Shown: positions 1 through 5,721 of the stretch, in pieces
Numbering within the stretch: position 1 is the first letter of the stretch
Layout: every line of letters starts with the position of its first letter
Origin: Caryophanales bacterium
Lineage (GTDB): Bacteria; Bacillota_I; Bacilli_A; RFN20; CAG-826
Direction: 5' to 3'
DNA: 10,633 nt
Assembly: GCA_028726925.1 (NCBI GenBank)
Contig: JAQYPI010000056.1
Location: forward strand, 1 to 10,633
Made by a program: the position numbers and the translations under genes
Notes under the pieces: generated by a model
Told to the model about the DNA's origin: nothing
Database searches by the model: none
Seen by the model: the letters and a program-made list of their open reading frames with translations, nothing else

Positions 1-1396
1 GGACGAGGAAAGCGGTGGCCACCCCGATCACGATGCCGGCCAAGACAATCTTGAGGATGTTTCGATTGAAAATGGCGTGGCGCGCGTATGGGCCCGAGAG
101 GACGATGAGAACGATTAGAAGAACGACGTCTGCGATGGCCGTTGCCAAAGCGACGCCCACCGCGGGCCGGTCTTTGAAAGCCGTGAGGGCGAGAAGGAAG
201 GAAAGCCCGATGTTAAGCGCGATCCCGATGGCCATGGATACGAGATAATGCTTTTCTTTTTTCGCCGGAATCAGGATCTCGGTATAGATGTTGTCCCCGA
301 TGGAATAAGTGAGCATCATGGCGCTGAGAATCGCGAGAATCGCTGCCCCATCTTGGTATTGGTTGGAGACATCCGACCCGGAGATGAGGGCCGTGATTTG
401 GGTGGCCATCGTGGACATGGTCGCGATGGCGGGGACCGCGATGAAGAACGTGATGTTCAACGAATAATCGACGAGATTTTGGAAGAATCTCTTGTCTTTC
501 ATCTCGTAATAATAAGAAGCCCGAGGCATGAAAACGGCGTAAAGGGAGGTGATCAAAGTGATGATGATATCGACCCCTTTCACCCCGACGGAATAGGCGC
601 CGACCGCCGCTTTCGTGGGGTCGAGGTAGCCTAGGATGAATTCGTCGGTTTGGTTATAAAGCGTGAGAGCCATGGAGACGAGGAAGAGCAAAAAGAGAGG
701 TTTGAAATAGGGGCGCAGGCGATAAGGCTCGGTTTTTTTCCAAGAAATGTATTTCGGGAGCCAAATGCCGTTGATGACGGCGGTAAGGACCGTGGAAGAA
801 ATCGTGATTAACGCATAGATATGGACTTCGTTGAGCGCCGGATTCACGTACACGTCCCCGTCGTAATAACCGGATTTCGCCTTGATGAAGAGGAAGGTCA
901 TTAAGGCGCTTAAAGCGATGAGGGCGATGGAGCGGACCGTGATGTAGAAATGCTTTTCCAGCACGATATAGACCCATTCAAAAGAGAAAGCGCCCGCGAG
1001 GAAATTGATGGAAAGCAAGAAGATGAGCCCGTTGTTCTCGCGGAGGGAAGGAACCGTGAAAGCCAGGACGGTCATGAAAGCAAAGCTCAAGATCGTCGTG
1101 ATTCCTTGCATCAAAAAGAACAGCTGAACAAGGTGGGAGAATTTGCGCTTGTCATCCTTGACCTTGCTGCATTCCCGGATCGCGAGATTCGGGATGGAGA
1201 TCTTCGCCAGGATCAAGAAGTAGTAAACGAACGTGTTGGCCCAAGTGTATAACCCGAAAGCTTGGTCACCAAGGGCCCTCGTCACGAACGGGAAGGTAAT
1301 GAAAGAAAGGACCGTCATCGTGAGGGTCCGGATGAGATTGATGGCAACGTTGGAGCGGATGGTCTTCGCCGGGCTGCTTCCCTTGGCTTCTGGCAT
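1..1396 (-). CDS. Wzx-type polysaccharide flippase (3' end outside window)
   Basis: This is a membrane protein of the oligosaccharide flippase (RfbX/Wzx, MATE-like) family, expected to move lipid-linked oligosaccharide across the cytoplasmic membrane. Reading leftward from the ATG at 1396 there are 465 uninterrupted codons to the window edge, close to the usual family length of about 470-500, so only a short tail should be missing. Hydrophobic helices alternate with short charged loops throughout. The N-terminal pattern (residues 18-50, NVAINLIRTLT then FPFVTRALG and FGLY) is typical of the family. So is the mid-protein segment NQTDEFILGYL (248-258) followed by VGAYSVGVKG. It is divergent from a glycosyltransferase and lies near two more, which supports a surface-polysaccharide role. 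No Shine-Dalgarno precedes the ATG. An extended -10 ends exactly six bases upstream, suggesting a leaderless mRNA. Family is confident; the substrate (capsule, exopolysaccharide or teichoic-type polymer) is unknown. Confidence 0.88.
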   Translation of the reverse strand, partial: MPEAKGSSPAKTIRSNVAINLIRTLTMTVLSFITFPFVTRALGDQAFGLYTWANTFVYYFLILAKISIPNLAIRECSKVKDDKRKFSHLVQLFFLMQGITTILSFAFMTVLAFTVPSLRENNGLIFLLSINFLAGAFSFEWVYIVLEKHFYITVRSIALIALSALMTFLFIKAKSGYYDGDVYVNPALNEVHIYALITISSTVLTAVINGIWLPKYISWKKTEPYRLRPYFKPLFLLFLVSMALTLYNQTDEFILGYLDPTKAAVGAYSVGVKGVDIIITLITSLYAVFMPRASYYYEMKDKRFFQNLVDYSLNITFFIAVPAIATMSTMATQITALISGSDVSNQYQDGAAILAILSAMMLTYSIGDNIYTEILIPAKKEKHYLVSMAIGIALNIGLSFLLALTAFKDRPAVGVALATAIADVVLLIVLIVLSGPYARHAIFNRNILKIVLAGIVIGVATAFLV

Positions 1397-1402
1397 GTGT
1401 TG

Positions 1403-1411
1403 ATTATCGCA
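1403..1411 (-). promoter_or_regulatory. Extended -10 promoter of the flippase gene
   Basis: On the minus strand the sequence reads TGCGATAAT, then CAACAC, then the ATG. TG-n plus GATAAT matches the extended -10 consensus with one mismatch in the hexamer. No convincing -35 lies 16-18 bases upstream, as expected for extended -10 promoters. Six bases between the hexamer and ATG would put transcription start on the A of the start codon. Confidence 0.6.
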
Positions 1412-1464
1412 TCTTTGATTTACACAACCTAGATGAATTGTGCGCGCGTTTTTCTAGAATCCGA

Positions 1465-1470
1465 TATAAT
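1465..1470 (+). promoter_or_regulatory. -10 box of the WbuB-like glycosyltransferase promoter
   Basis: A perfect TATAAT lies 25 bases before the chosen ATG at 1496. Transcription would start near 1477, giving a leader of about 19 bases. There is no good -35 at the standard distance; TTGTGC at 1438 is 21 bases away, too far. An AGGGG at 1483-1487, eight bases before the ATG, may act as a weak ribosome binding site. Confidence 0.5.
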
Positions 1471-1495
1471 GAAGTCGCGTTTAGGGGCCATCCGA

Positions 1496-2677
1496 ATGAA
1501 AATCCTCGTCGTTTGCCAGTACTATTACCCCGAGAATTTCTCCATCACCTCCCTCTGCGAGGAATGGGTGAAGCTCGGGCACGAGGTTTTCGTTGTCACC
1601 GGGAAACCGAACTATGGATACGGGCGCATTCTCGAAGGGTATGAAAACGTCGTTGACGAAGTGATCCATGGGGTTCGCGTCCATCGCGTGCCTCTCCGGC
1701 CCCGTAAAGAATCCAAATGGTCGATCATTCGGAATTACCTTTCGTTTTGGTTTCATTCGAAACGGTATCTATCCCGATTGAAGGAAAACTTTGACGTTGT
1801 TTACTCGATGAGTTTGAGTCCGGTTATATCGATCGCCGGGGCGAACCGATACGCGAAAAAGCATCACGTCAAACATATCCTCCATTGTCTGGATCTTTGG
1901 CCGGAATCCGTGTCTGTCACCGGGGCGGTTTCCAAAAAGAACCCGATGTTTGGCATCCTCTATCTTTGGTCCAAAATGCTCTATTCCAAAACGGATAAGA
2001 TCCTCGTTTCCTCTCCGTCCTTCGAGGAATACTTCCGCAAGGTTCTAAAGCTAAAGAATCATCCGATAGAGTATTTGCCTCAACCGCCTTTTTTGGCAGA
2101 GCCCCAAGGCGATCCCGTCGTCTTCTCCCATCGATACAACGTGGTTTATGCCGGGAACTTAGGAACGTTGCAACTTGTTGAAAACCTTGCAAAAGCGACG
2201 TTAATCGCCGCAAAAAGCGAGGATATCGTCTTGCATATCATGGGTATGGGAGCCCGTGCGAAGGCGCTCGAATCCTTCATTGAAGAACAACATGCTTCCG
2301 AACACATCGCTCTTTATGGAACCCGTCCTCGCGGGGTTGCCGCCACGTTTTACCCGAATTCCACTGCGATTGTGGTCACTCTGAAACAGGATGGCGTCGT
2401 CGGTAAAACGATCCCGAGCAAGCTCGTTTCCTCTTTGTCTTATGGACGGCCGATTCTCGCCTCCATCGGAGGGGATGGCAAGAAGGTGCTCGAAGAAGCA
2501 GGAGGAACGGTTTTCTCGAACGGGGAAACTCCAGATGAACTGGCAGAAGCCATTCTTAAACTTTGCAGAATGAGCGAAGGCGAAAGAGAGGAGGCCGGTC
2601 GAAAGAACGCCGCCTACTTCTCGGAGCATTTCAGTTTGTCTACCATCGCCGCATCCATTTTGGATGAATTACAGTGA
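1496..2677 (+). CDS. GT4-family glycosyltransferase, WbuB/WcaI-like
   Basis: This 393-residue GT-B-fold retaining glycosyltransferase probably adds a sugar to a growing lipid-linked oligosaccharide at the inner face of the membrane. The N-terminal acceptor domain starts MKILVVCQYYYPE, a usual opening for WbuB-like GT4 enzymes. The marker DLWPESV followed by TG sits at 133-143. The nucleotide-sugar domain begins near YAGNLG (218-223), and the C-terminal donor-binding stretch TIPSKLVSSLSYGRPILA is at 305-322. The open frame extends 21 codons upstream to 1433. Those possible starts lie before or inside the TATAAT at 1465-1470, so the ATG at 1496 is preferred, and it also fits the family N-terminus. 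The gene is divergent from the flippase. Its stop overlaps the oppositely oriented glycosyltransferase by nine bases. It uses more AGT, ATA and TTG codons than thiT, which could reflect lower expression or acquisition. The donor sugar cannot be assigned. Confidence 0.9.
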   Translation: MKILVVCQYYYPENFSITSLCEEWVKLGHEVFVVTGKPNYGYGRILEGYENVVDEVIHGVRVHRVPLRPRKESKWSIIRNYLSFWFHSKRYLSRLKENFDVVYSMSLSPVISIAGANRYAKKHHVKHILHCLDLWPESVSVTGAVSKKNPMFGILYLWSKMLYSKTDKILVSSPSFEEYFRKVLKLKNHPIEYLPQPPFLAEPQGDPVVFSHRYNVVYAGNLGTLQLVENLAKATLIAAKSEDIVLHIMGMGARAKALESFIEEQHASEHIALYGTRPRGVAATFYPNSTAIVVTLKQDGVVGKTIPSKLVSSLSYGRPILASIGGDGKKVLEEAGGTVFSNGETPDELAEAILKLCRMSEGEREEAGRKNAAYFSEHFSLSTIAASILDELQ

Positions 2678-3757
2678 TTCCAAAAAGATTTTGATTCGTT
2701 TGCCGATCGCCTCTTTGCCAATCAAGGAGGCGATTCTTTCTTTTGCCCCGTTCTCTGGGACGTTGACCCCGTCTTGGTCAAAGATAGACAATAACTCGCT
2801 TTCGAGTTCATCGATTCCCTCGTGGAGCCAAAGAGCGTCCTCCGGGAATTCCTCCATCAACGGCTTGGATGGGGTCAAGGCGATCCTCGACGCGTTTGCC
2901 AAGTATTCCAAATCCTTCGAGGGGAGGGAGACAAGATCGAGAGATTCCCGATAATGGCGCGCGTTCAAGACGACGAGCGCGTGTTGCTGGAAGGCTGCGT
3001 TTTGCGCTCGATCAAGTTGGCCAAGGAAGTGGATCCTGTCATCGGTTTTTGCCGCCTCTTTGATGTCCTTGGCCATGGGGCCGTGGCCCGCGAAATAGAA
3101 GGGAATGGCCGTTTTGGAACGCCGATAAGCCCTCAGCAAAGACCCGGCGCCATCTTTTTCGTAAAGGGCTCCCCCGTAGTAAAAGTAGGACCCTTCGACG
3201 GGGCGTGGGTAGGATATATAGTCCTCCCCGATTCCCAAAAACCGGAAGAATGGTCTTTTTTTCGGGTTGAAGAGGTCGTTGAGGCCATCGGTGAGGCCAA
3301 GATAAGCGGGGCGATTCCTAGAAAGCCGCTTCACGAGAAAGCGATACGCTGATCCGGTTCCCGTTATGTTTCTTGGATCATCGGTCAGGATTGGAATCGC
3401 GGGAATTCCTCGCTTCTTCCCAATTCTTAATGCCGCCTTTGCGCATTGGAGATTCAGCGAATCATACAGGATGATGTCCGGACCGCCCCAAGACAAGCAT
3501 TCTGCCTGCTTTTCAAGGGCGTTTGCCCCAGCCCAGGGGTGCAGGCGAGAGGGTTTGAAAAACGCGAGACGAATCTCTTCTTGCTCTTGAACGTGGAAGG
3601 AAAGAGGCGTGATGGCACGAACGTCGCAGGAAGTCTGCAACGCCTTGAGAAGGCGGAAATAGAAGTTCTGGGCGGCCGGGTTTCTCGGGTGTCCGCCCTT
3701 CACAACCTCGAGGAAGGTTTTCTCTTCCAAGACGGTGGAAAGAAGAAGGATTTTCAT
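2669..3757 (-). CDS. Glycosyltransferase, GT4-like (second gene of leftward pair)
   Basis: This 362-residue soluble protein has the layout of a GT-B glycosyltransferase. It starts MKILLLSTVLEEKTF. A linker leads into a C-terminal domain opening with YYGGALYEKDGAGSLLRAY (193-211). YFAGHGP (221-227) and FLGQL (244-248) resemble the usual sugar-nucleotide domain strands. LPSKDLEYLANASRIAL (278-294) corresponds to the donor-binding PSK-x-x-EY-x-A-x-G-x-P segment, although the usual Gly-Lys-Pro is altered. Its ATG overlaps the stop of the upstream glycosyltransferase as ATGA, so the two are translationally coupled. GGAG lies eight bases before the ATG on the same strand. The 3' end overlaps the convergent 1496-2677 gene by nine bases, and no terminator is visible there. 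It probably takes part in the same polysaccharide assembly. It is more divergent from GT4 consensus than its two neighbours, and its exact reaction is unknown. Confidence 0.8.
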   Translation of the reverse strand: MKILLLSTVLEEKTFLEVVKGGHPRNPAAQNFYFRLLKALQTSCDVRAITPLSFHVQEQEEIRLAFFKPSRLHPWAGANALEKQAECLSWGGPDIILYDSLNLQCAKAALRIGKKRGIPAIPILTDDPRNITGTGSAYRFLVKRLSRNRPAYLGLTDGLNDLFNPKKRPFFRFLGIGEDYISYPRPVEGSYFYYGGALYEKDGAGSLLRAYRRSKTAIPFYFAGHGPMAKDIKEAAKTDDRIHFLGQLDRAQNAAFQQHALVVLNARHYRESLDLVSLPSKDLEYLANASRIALTPSKPLMEEFPEDALWLHEGIDELESELLSIFDQDGVNVPENGAKERIASLIGKEAIGKRIKIFLESL

Positions 3758-4854
3758 TCTTTTCTCTCCAGAAGCGAAGAAAAGAACCTGAGGTGTTCTT
3801 TCGCGGATACCTCGATGGTGTTTTGCCTGGCGGTGGCCAAGGCATGTTCGCCCATTCCCTCAAAAGAGGAATTTAGGGCACCCAGTATACCGTTTTCGTC
3901 ATCGAGCGACACAAGATAGCCATTCACCCCGTTTCGAATGAGGTGAAGCGCGGCGTTCATGTTTTGGCTTGCGATGACGGGCAGCCCTTGGCTGAGCGCC
4001 TCGTTGATCACGTGCCCGTAGATATCTTCTTTCGAAAGGGTGACGAAGGCATCGGCCGCCTGAAAATAACGGAAGAGTTCGGCGTGGGGTAGGTAAGGCA
4101 AAAACCTCACGTTGGATAGGCCCCATTCCTTCGCCTGCTTTTCCAAAACCGGTTTTTGTGACCCCTCTCCCGTAAGGAGAAGGGTGTCGTCTTTGCTCAT
4201 TCTTCGCCAACAAGAAAGAAGTTGAGAGACATTTTTCCTTTCGATCAGCTGCCCCGAGCAAACAAAGACGCGCTTGCCCGCGATCCCGAGTTCCTTTCGA
4301 AGCGCGGTTTTCTCGTCCTTGGTCAATGCGTGCGAGACGAGGTCCTTTTCAAATACCGAGGAATAAGGGAAGAGAAAGATCTGTTCCTTCTTTGCCCCAT
4401 AATGGATGAGGTATTGGGCACTTTTCTTGTCAGGGGCGAGATAAGCGGCGGCCCCGGAGATGAAGCGCGTTTTCCGCTTGGCCTTCCAGGGCGCTTCCCC
4501 GGCTTTCGCGATGCCCCCGTTGATGGCGAATACGTACGGGATGTCATGGCGCCTGCAATAGGAGATCGCGGATTGTTCCGTAAGGGTTCTCCAGCCGTTG
4601 AGAACGACGATGTCGTAATCGCCCCGTTTCAGATATTTCCGGTAGGCTGTCGTGTAGTTGTCGATGCCGCCCAAATGGATGGAGGGGGCGATTTCGGCGC
4701 GGAAATGCTCCGGCTTATGACTGTAGAAAACGCCGTTTCTTCCCGATTCGCTCCCGCGCTCGAAAAGCACATCGAGCGAAACGGATTTTCCGATTTCGTT
4801 GAAAAGGTCGACTTTGTATGGGGCGGGATGGTTGAAAAGCCAAAAGATTTTCAC
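3754..4854 (-). CDS. GT4-family glycosyltransferase (first gene of leftward pair)
   Basis: This 366-residue GT-B glycosyltransferase, starting at a GTG, has good GT4 signatures. MKIFWLFNHPAPYKVDLFNE opens the acceptor domain, the type seen in enzymes starting 'NxPxPYR'. The donor domain begins near FVCSGQLIERKN (197-208), where the Arg-Lys motif contacts the nucleotide-sugar phosphate. LLLTGEG is at 225-231. The segment KEDIYGHVINEALSQGLPVIAS (275-296) is the E-x7-E region, with Asp277 in the first acidic position and Glu285 in the second. The frame runs six codons further up to an ATG at 4872. I chose GTG 4854 because an extended -10 occupies 4861-4869, so the ATG would lie upstream of transcription. 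From the GTG the protein also begins exactly where the family does. The gene is coupled to the next glycosyltransferase by ATGA and divergent from ung. Its sugar specificity cannot be read. Confidence 0.87.
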   Translation of the reverse strand: MKIFWLFNHPAPYKVDLFNEIGKSVSLDVLFERGSESGRNGVFYSHKPEHFRAEIAPSIHLGGIDNYTTAYRKYLKRGDYDIVVLNGWRTLTEQSAISYCRRHDIPYVFAINGGIAKAGEAPWKAKRKTRFISGAAAYLAPDKKSAQYLIHYGAKKEQIFLFPYSSVFEKDLVSHALTKDEKTALRKELGIAGKRVFVCSGQLIERKNVSQLLSCWRRMSKDDTLLLTGEGSQKPVLEKQAKEWGLSNVRFLPYLPHAELFRYFQAADAFVTLSKEDIYGHVINEALSQGLPVIASQNMNAALHLIRNGVNGYLVSLDDENGILGALNSSFEGMGEHALATARQNTIEVSAKEHLRFFSSLLERKE

Positions 4855-4860
4855 TCGCCC

Positions 4861-4869
4861 ATTATGCCA
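4861..4869 (-). promoter_or_regulatory. Extended -10 promoter of the leftward glycosyltransferase pair
   Basis: The minus strand reads TGGCATAAT, six bases, then GTG. TG-n plus CATAAT matches the extended -10 with one mismatch in the hexamer. The spacing puts transcription start on the first base of the GTG, predicting a leaderless mRNA. There is no Shine-Dalgarno, and no leader in which one could lie. The promoter is back-to-back with that of ung: its -10 occupies the place where the -35 of ung would sit. Confidence 0.55.
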
Positions 4870-4889
4870 CAAGTTGGGCTTTTACGCCT

Positions 4890-4895
4890 TATAAT
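4890..4895 (+). promoter_or_regulatory. -10 box of the ung promoter
   Basis: A perfect TATAAT lies seven bases before the ATG at 4903, so transcription should start at about 4902-4903. That gives a leaderless transcript or one with a single extra base. No -35 resembling TTGACA is visible. The usual -35 position, about 4867-4872, overlaps the -10 element of the divergent gene, so polymerase binding to the two promoters may be mutually exclusive. Confidence 0.55.
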
Positions 4896-4902
4896 GATGG
4901 GG

Positions 4903-5565
4903 ATGAAACGGGATTGGGATGCGTTCTTTCGCCAAGAAGAGGCCAAAGAGCATTATCGGTATTTGCTCCACTATCTTGGGGAAGCTTACCGGTCTTTTGA
5001 GGTTTATCCCCCGAAAGAAAAAGTGTTCCAGGCGTTCGAGGAAACATCCCCCAAGACTCTCAAGGCCGTCATTCTTGGCCAAGACCCCTATCACGAACCC
5101 GGTCAGGCCATGGGACTTTCTTTTTCGGTTCCAAAAGGCATCCCGCTACCACCCTCTCTTCAAAACATCTACAAAGAGATGAAGGACGACTTGGGCATCT
5201 CGCGGGATTGGGCTTCCGGTGACCTAACCGGAATCGCCAGGGAAGGGGTGCTCTTTCTCAATGCGTATTTAGCGGTCAAGCGCGGCATCGCCTTGAGCCT
5301 TGCGGATCCCAAATTCTTGGAATTCACGGGGGACGTCATCACGTATTTGGACCATTTGGAACAGCCTTTGGTGTTCATTTTGTGGGGCGGATTCGCGCGA
5401 CGTTTCGCCCCCTTGATTCATGGGCCCAACCACCTTGTTATCCAAAGCGCGCACCCTTCGCCCCTCTCCGCGAACCGCGGGGGTTTCTTTGGTACGAAGC
5501 CTTTCTCCAAGACGAACGCCTTTTTGGTCCAAAACGGGGTCCCTCCTATTGACTGGTCCAAATAA
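4903..5565 (+). CDS. ung: Uracil-DNA glycosylase, family 1
   Basis: This enzyme removes uracil from DNA to start base excision repair. The 220-residue protein is close to the usual 220-230. Motif A, GQDPYH, is at 59-64, with catalytic Asp61. LFLN at 117-120 holds the uracil-recognising Asn120. HPSPLS at 184-189 holds catalytic His184 and the leucine that is inserted into DNA. These correspond to Asp64, Asn123 and His187 of the E. coli enzyme. One segment is unusual: after VKRG the family normally has A-H-S-H followed by G-W-E-x-F-T-D, while here it reads ALSLADPKFLEFTG. The open frame continues far upstream, antisense to the glycosyltransferase, with no homology there. ATGs at 4894, 4897 and 4903 are candidates; 4903 best fits the -10 position and the protein family. 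The gene is divergent from the glycosyltransferase pair and followed immediately by the TPP riboswitch. Confidence 0.95.
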   Translation: MKRDWDAFFRQEEAKEHYRYLLHYLGEAYRSFEVYPPKEKVFQAFEETSPKTLKAVILGQDPYHEPGQAMGLSFSVPKGIPLPPSLQNIYKEMKDDLGISRDWASGDLTGIAREGVLFLNAYLAVKRGIALSLADPKFLEFTGDVITYLDHLEQPLVFILWGGFARRFAPLIHGPNHLVIQSAHPSPLSANRGGFFGTKPFSKTNAFLVQNGVPPIDWSK

Positions 5566-5673
5566 ACGGGGTACCTTAATCGCGCCGGAGCTGACCAGCG
5601 AGTCGGCTGAGAGGAATCGTGTTCCGATTCGACGGTTTACCTGATCCAGATAATGCTGGCGTAGGAATCACGT
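5566..5673 (+). promoter_or_regulatory. TPP (THI-box) riboswitch aptamer
   Basis: The RNA should bind thiamine pyrophosphate and shut down thiT when thiamine is plentiful. The conserved blocks are in order: GGGGTACC (5568-5575), CTGAGA (5607-5612), ACCTGATC (5639-5646) and AGATAATGCTGGCGTAGGAA (5648-5667). Helices are supported by base changes relative to E. coli thiM. GGTA (5570-5573) pairs with TACC (5638-5641) in place of GGTG/CACC. CCAG (5646-5649) pairs with CTGG (5656-5659) in place of CTGG/CCAG. P1 looks short, perhaps only ACG (5566-5568) with CGT (5671-5673). The aptamer starts at the base after the ung stop, and I see no separate promoter, so it may be transcribed through from ung. 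Confidence 0.93.
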
Positions 5674-5714
5674 CTCCTTCTTTTTGGGTTTGGGTAATGG
5701 CTCAAGAAAGGAGA
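5673..5714 (+). promoter_or_regulatory. Likely riboswitch expression platform masking the thiT ribosome binding site
   Basis: TCTCCTT at 5673-5679, directly after the aptamer, is a perfect 7-base complement of AAGGAGA at 5708-5714, which contains the thiT Shine-Dalgarno. Pairing would close a loop of 28 bases and hide the ribosome site. No U-tract-terminated hairpin is present, so translational rather than transcriptional control is inferred. The 5' edge overlaps the 3' edge of a possible P1, so aptamer folding could compete with or stabilise this pairing. The direction of the switch is not proven by sequence alone. Confidence 0.55.
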
Positions 5715-5721
5715 ATTTTTT

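Noticed and set aside
248..1252. Several 100-128 codon plus- and minus-strand frames in the first 1.3 kb.
   Set aside because: All are other-frame images of the leftward flippase, which reads uninterrupted through this whole region with clear family sequence.
1..4860. The polysaccharide region considered as a defence or mobile island.
   Set aside because: No integrase, transposase, nuclease, toxin or terminal repeat is visible; a flippase and three glycosyltransferases are a normal surface-polysaccharide set.
4855..4872. An ATG at 4872 as the start of the leftward glycosyltransferase.
   Set aside because: The extra six codons overlap the extended -10 at 4861-4869, and the family N-terminus begins at the GTG (4854).
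4222..4902. A long upstream extension of the ung reading frame.
   Set aside because: It is antisense to the glycosyltransferase and upstream of the ung -10 box, and the enzyme is already full length from 4903.
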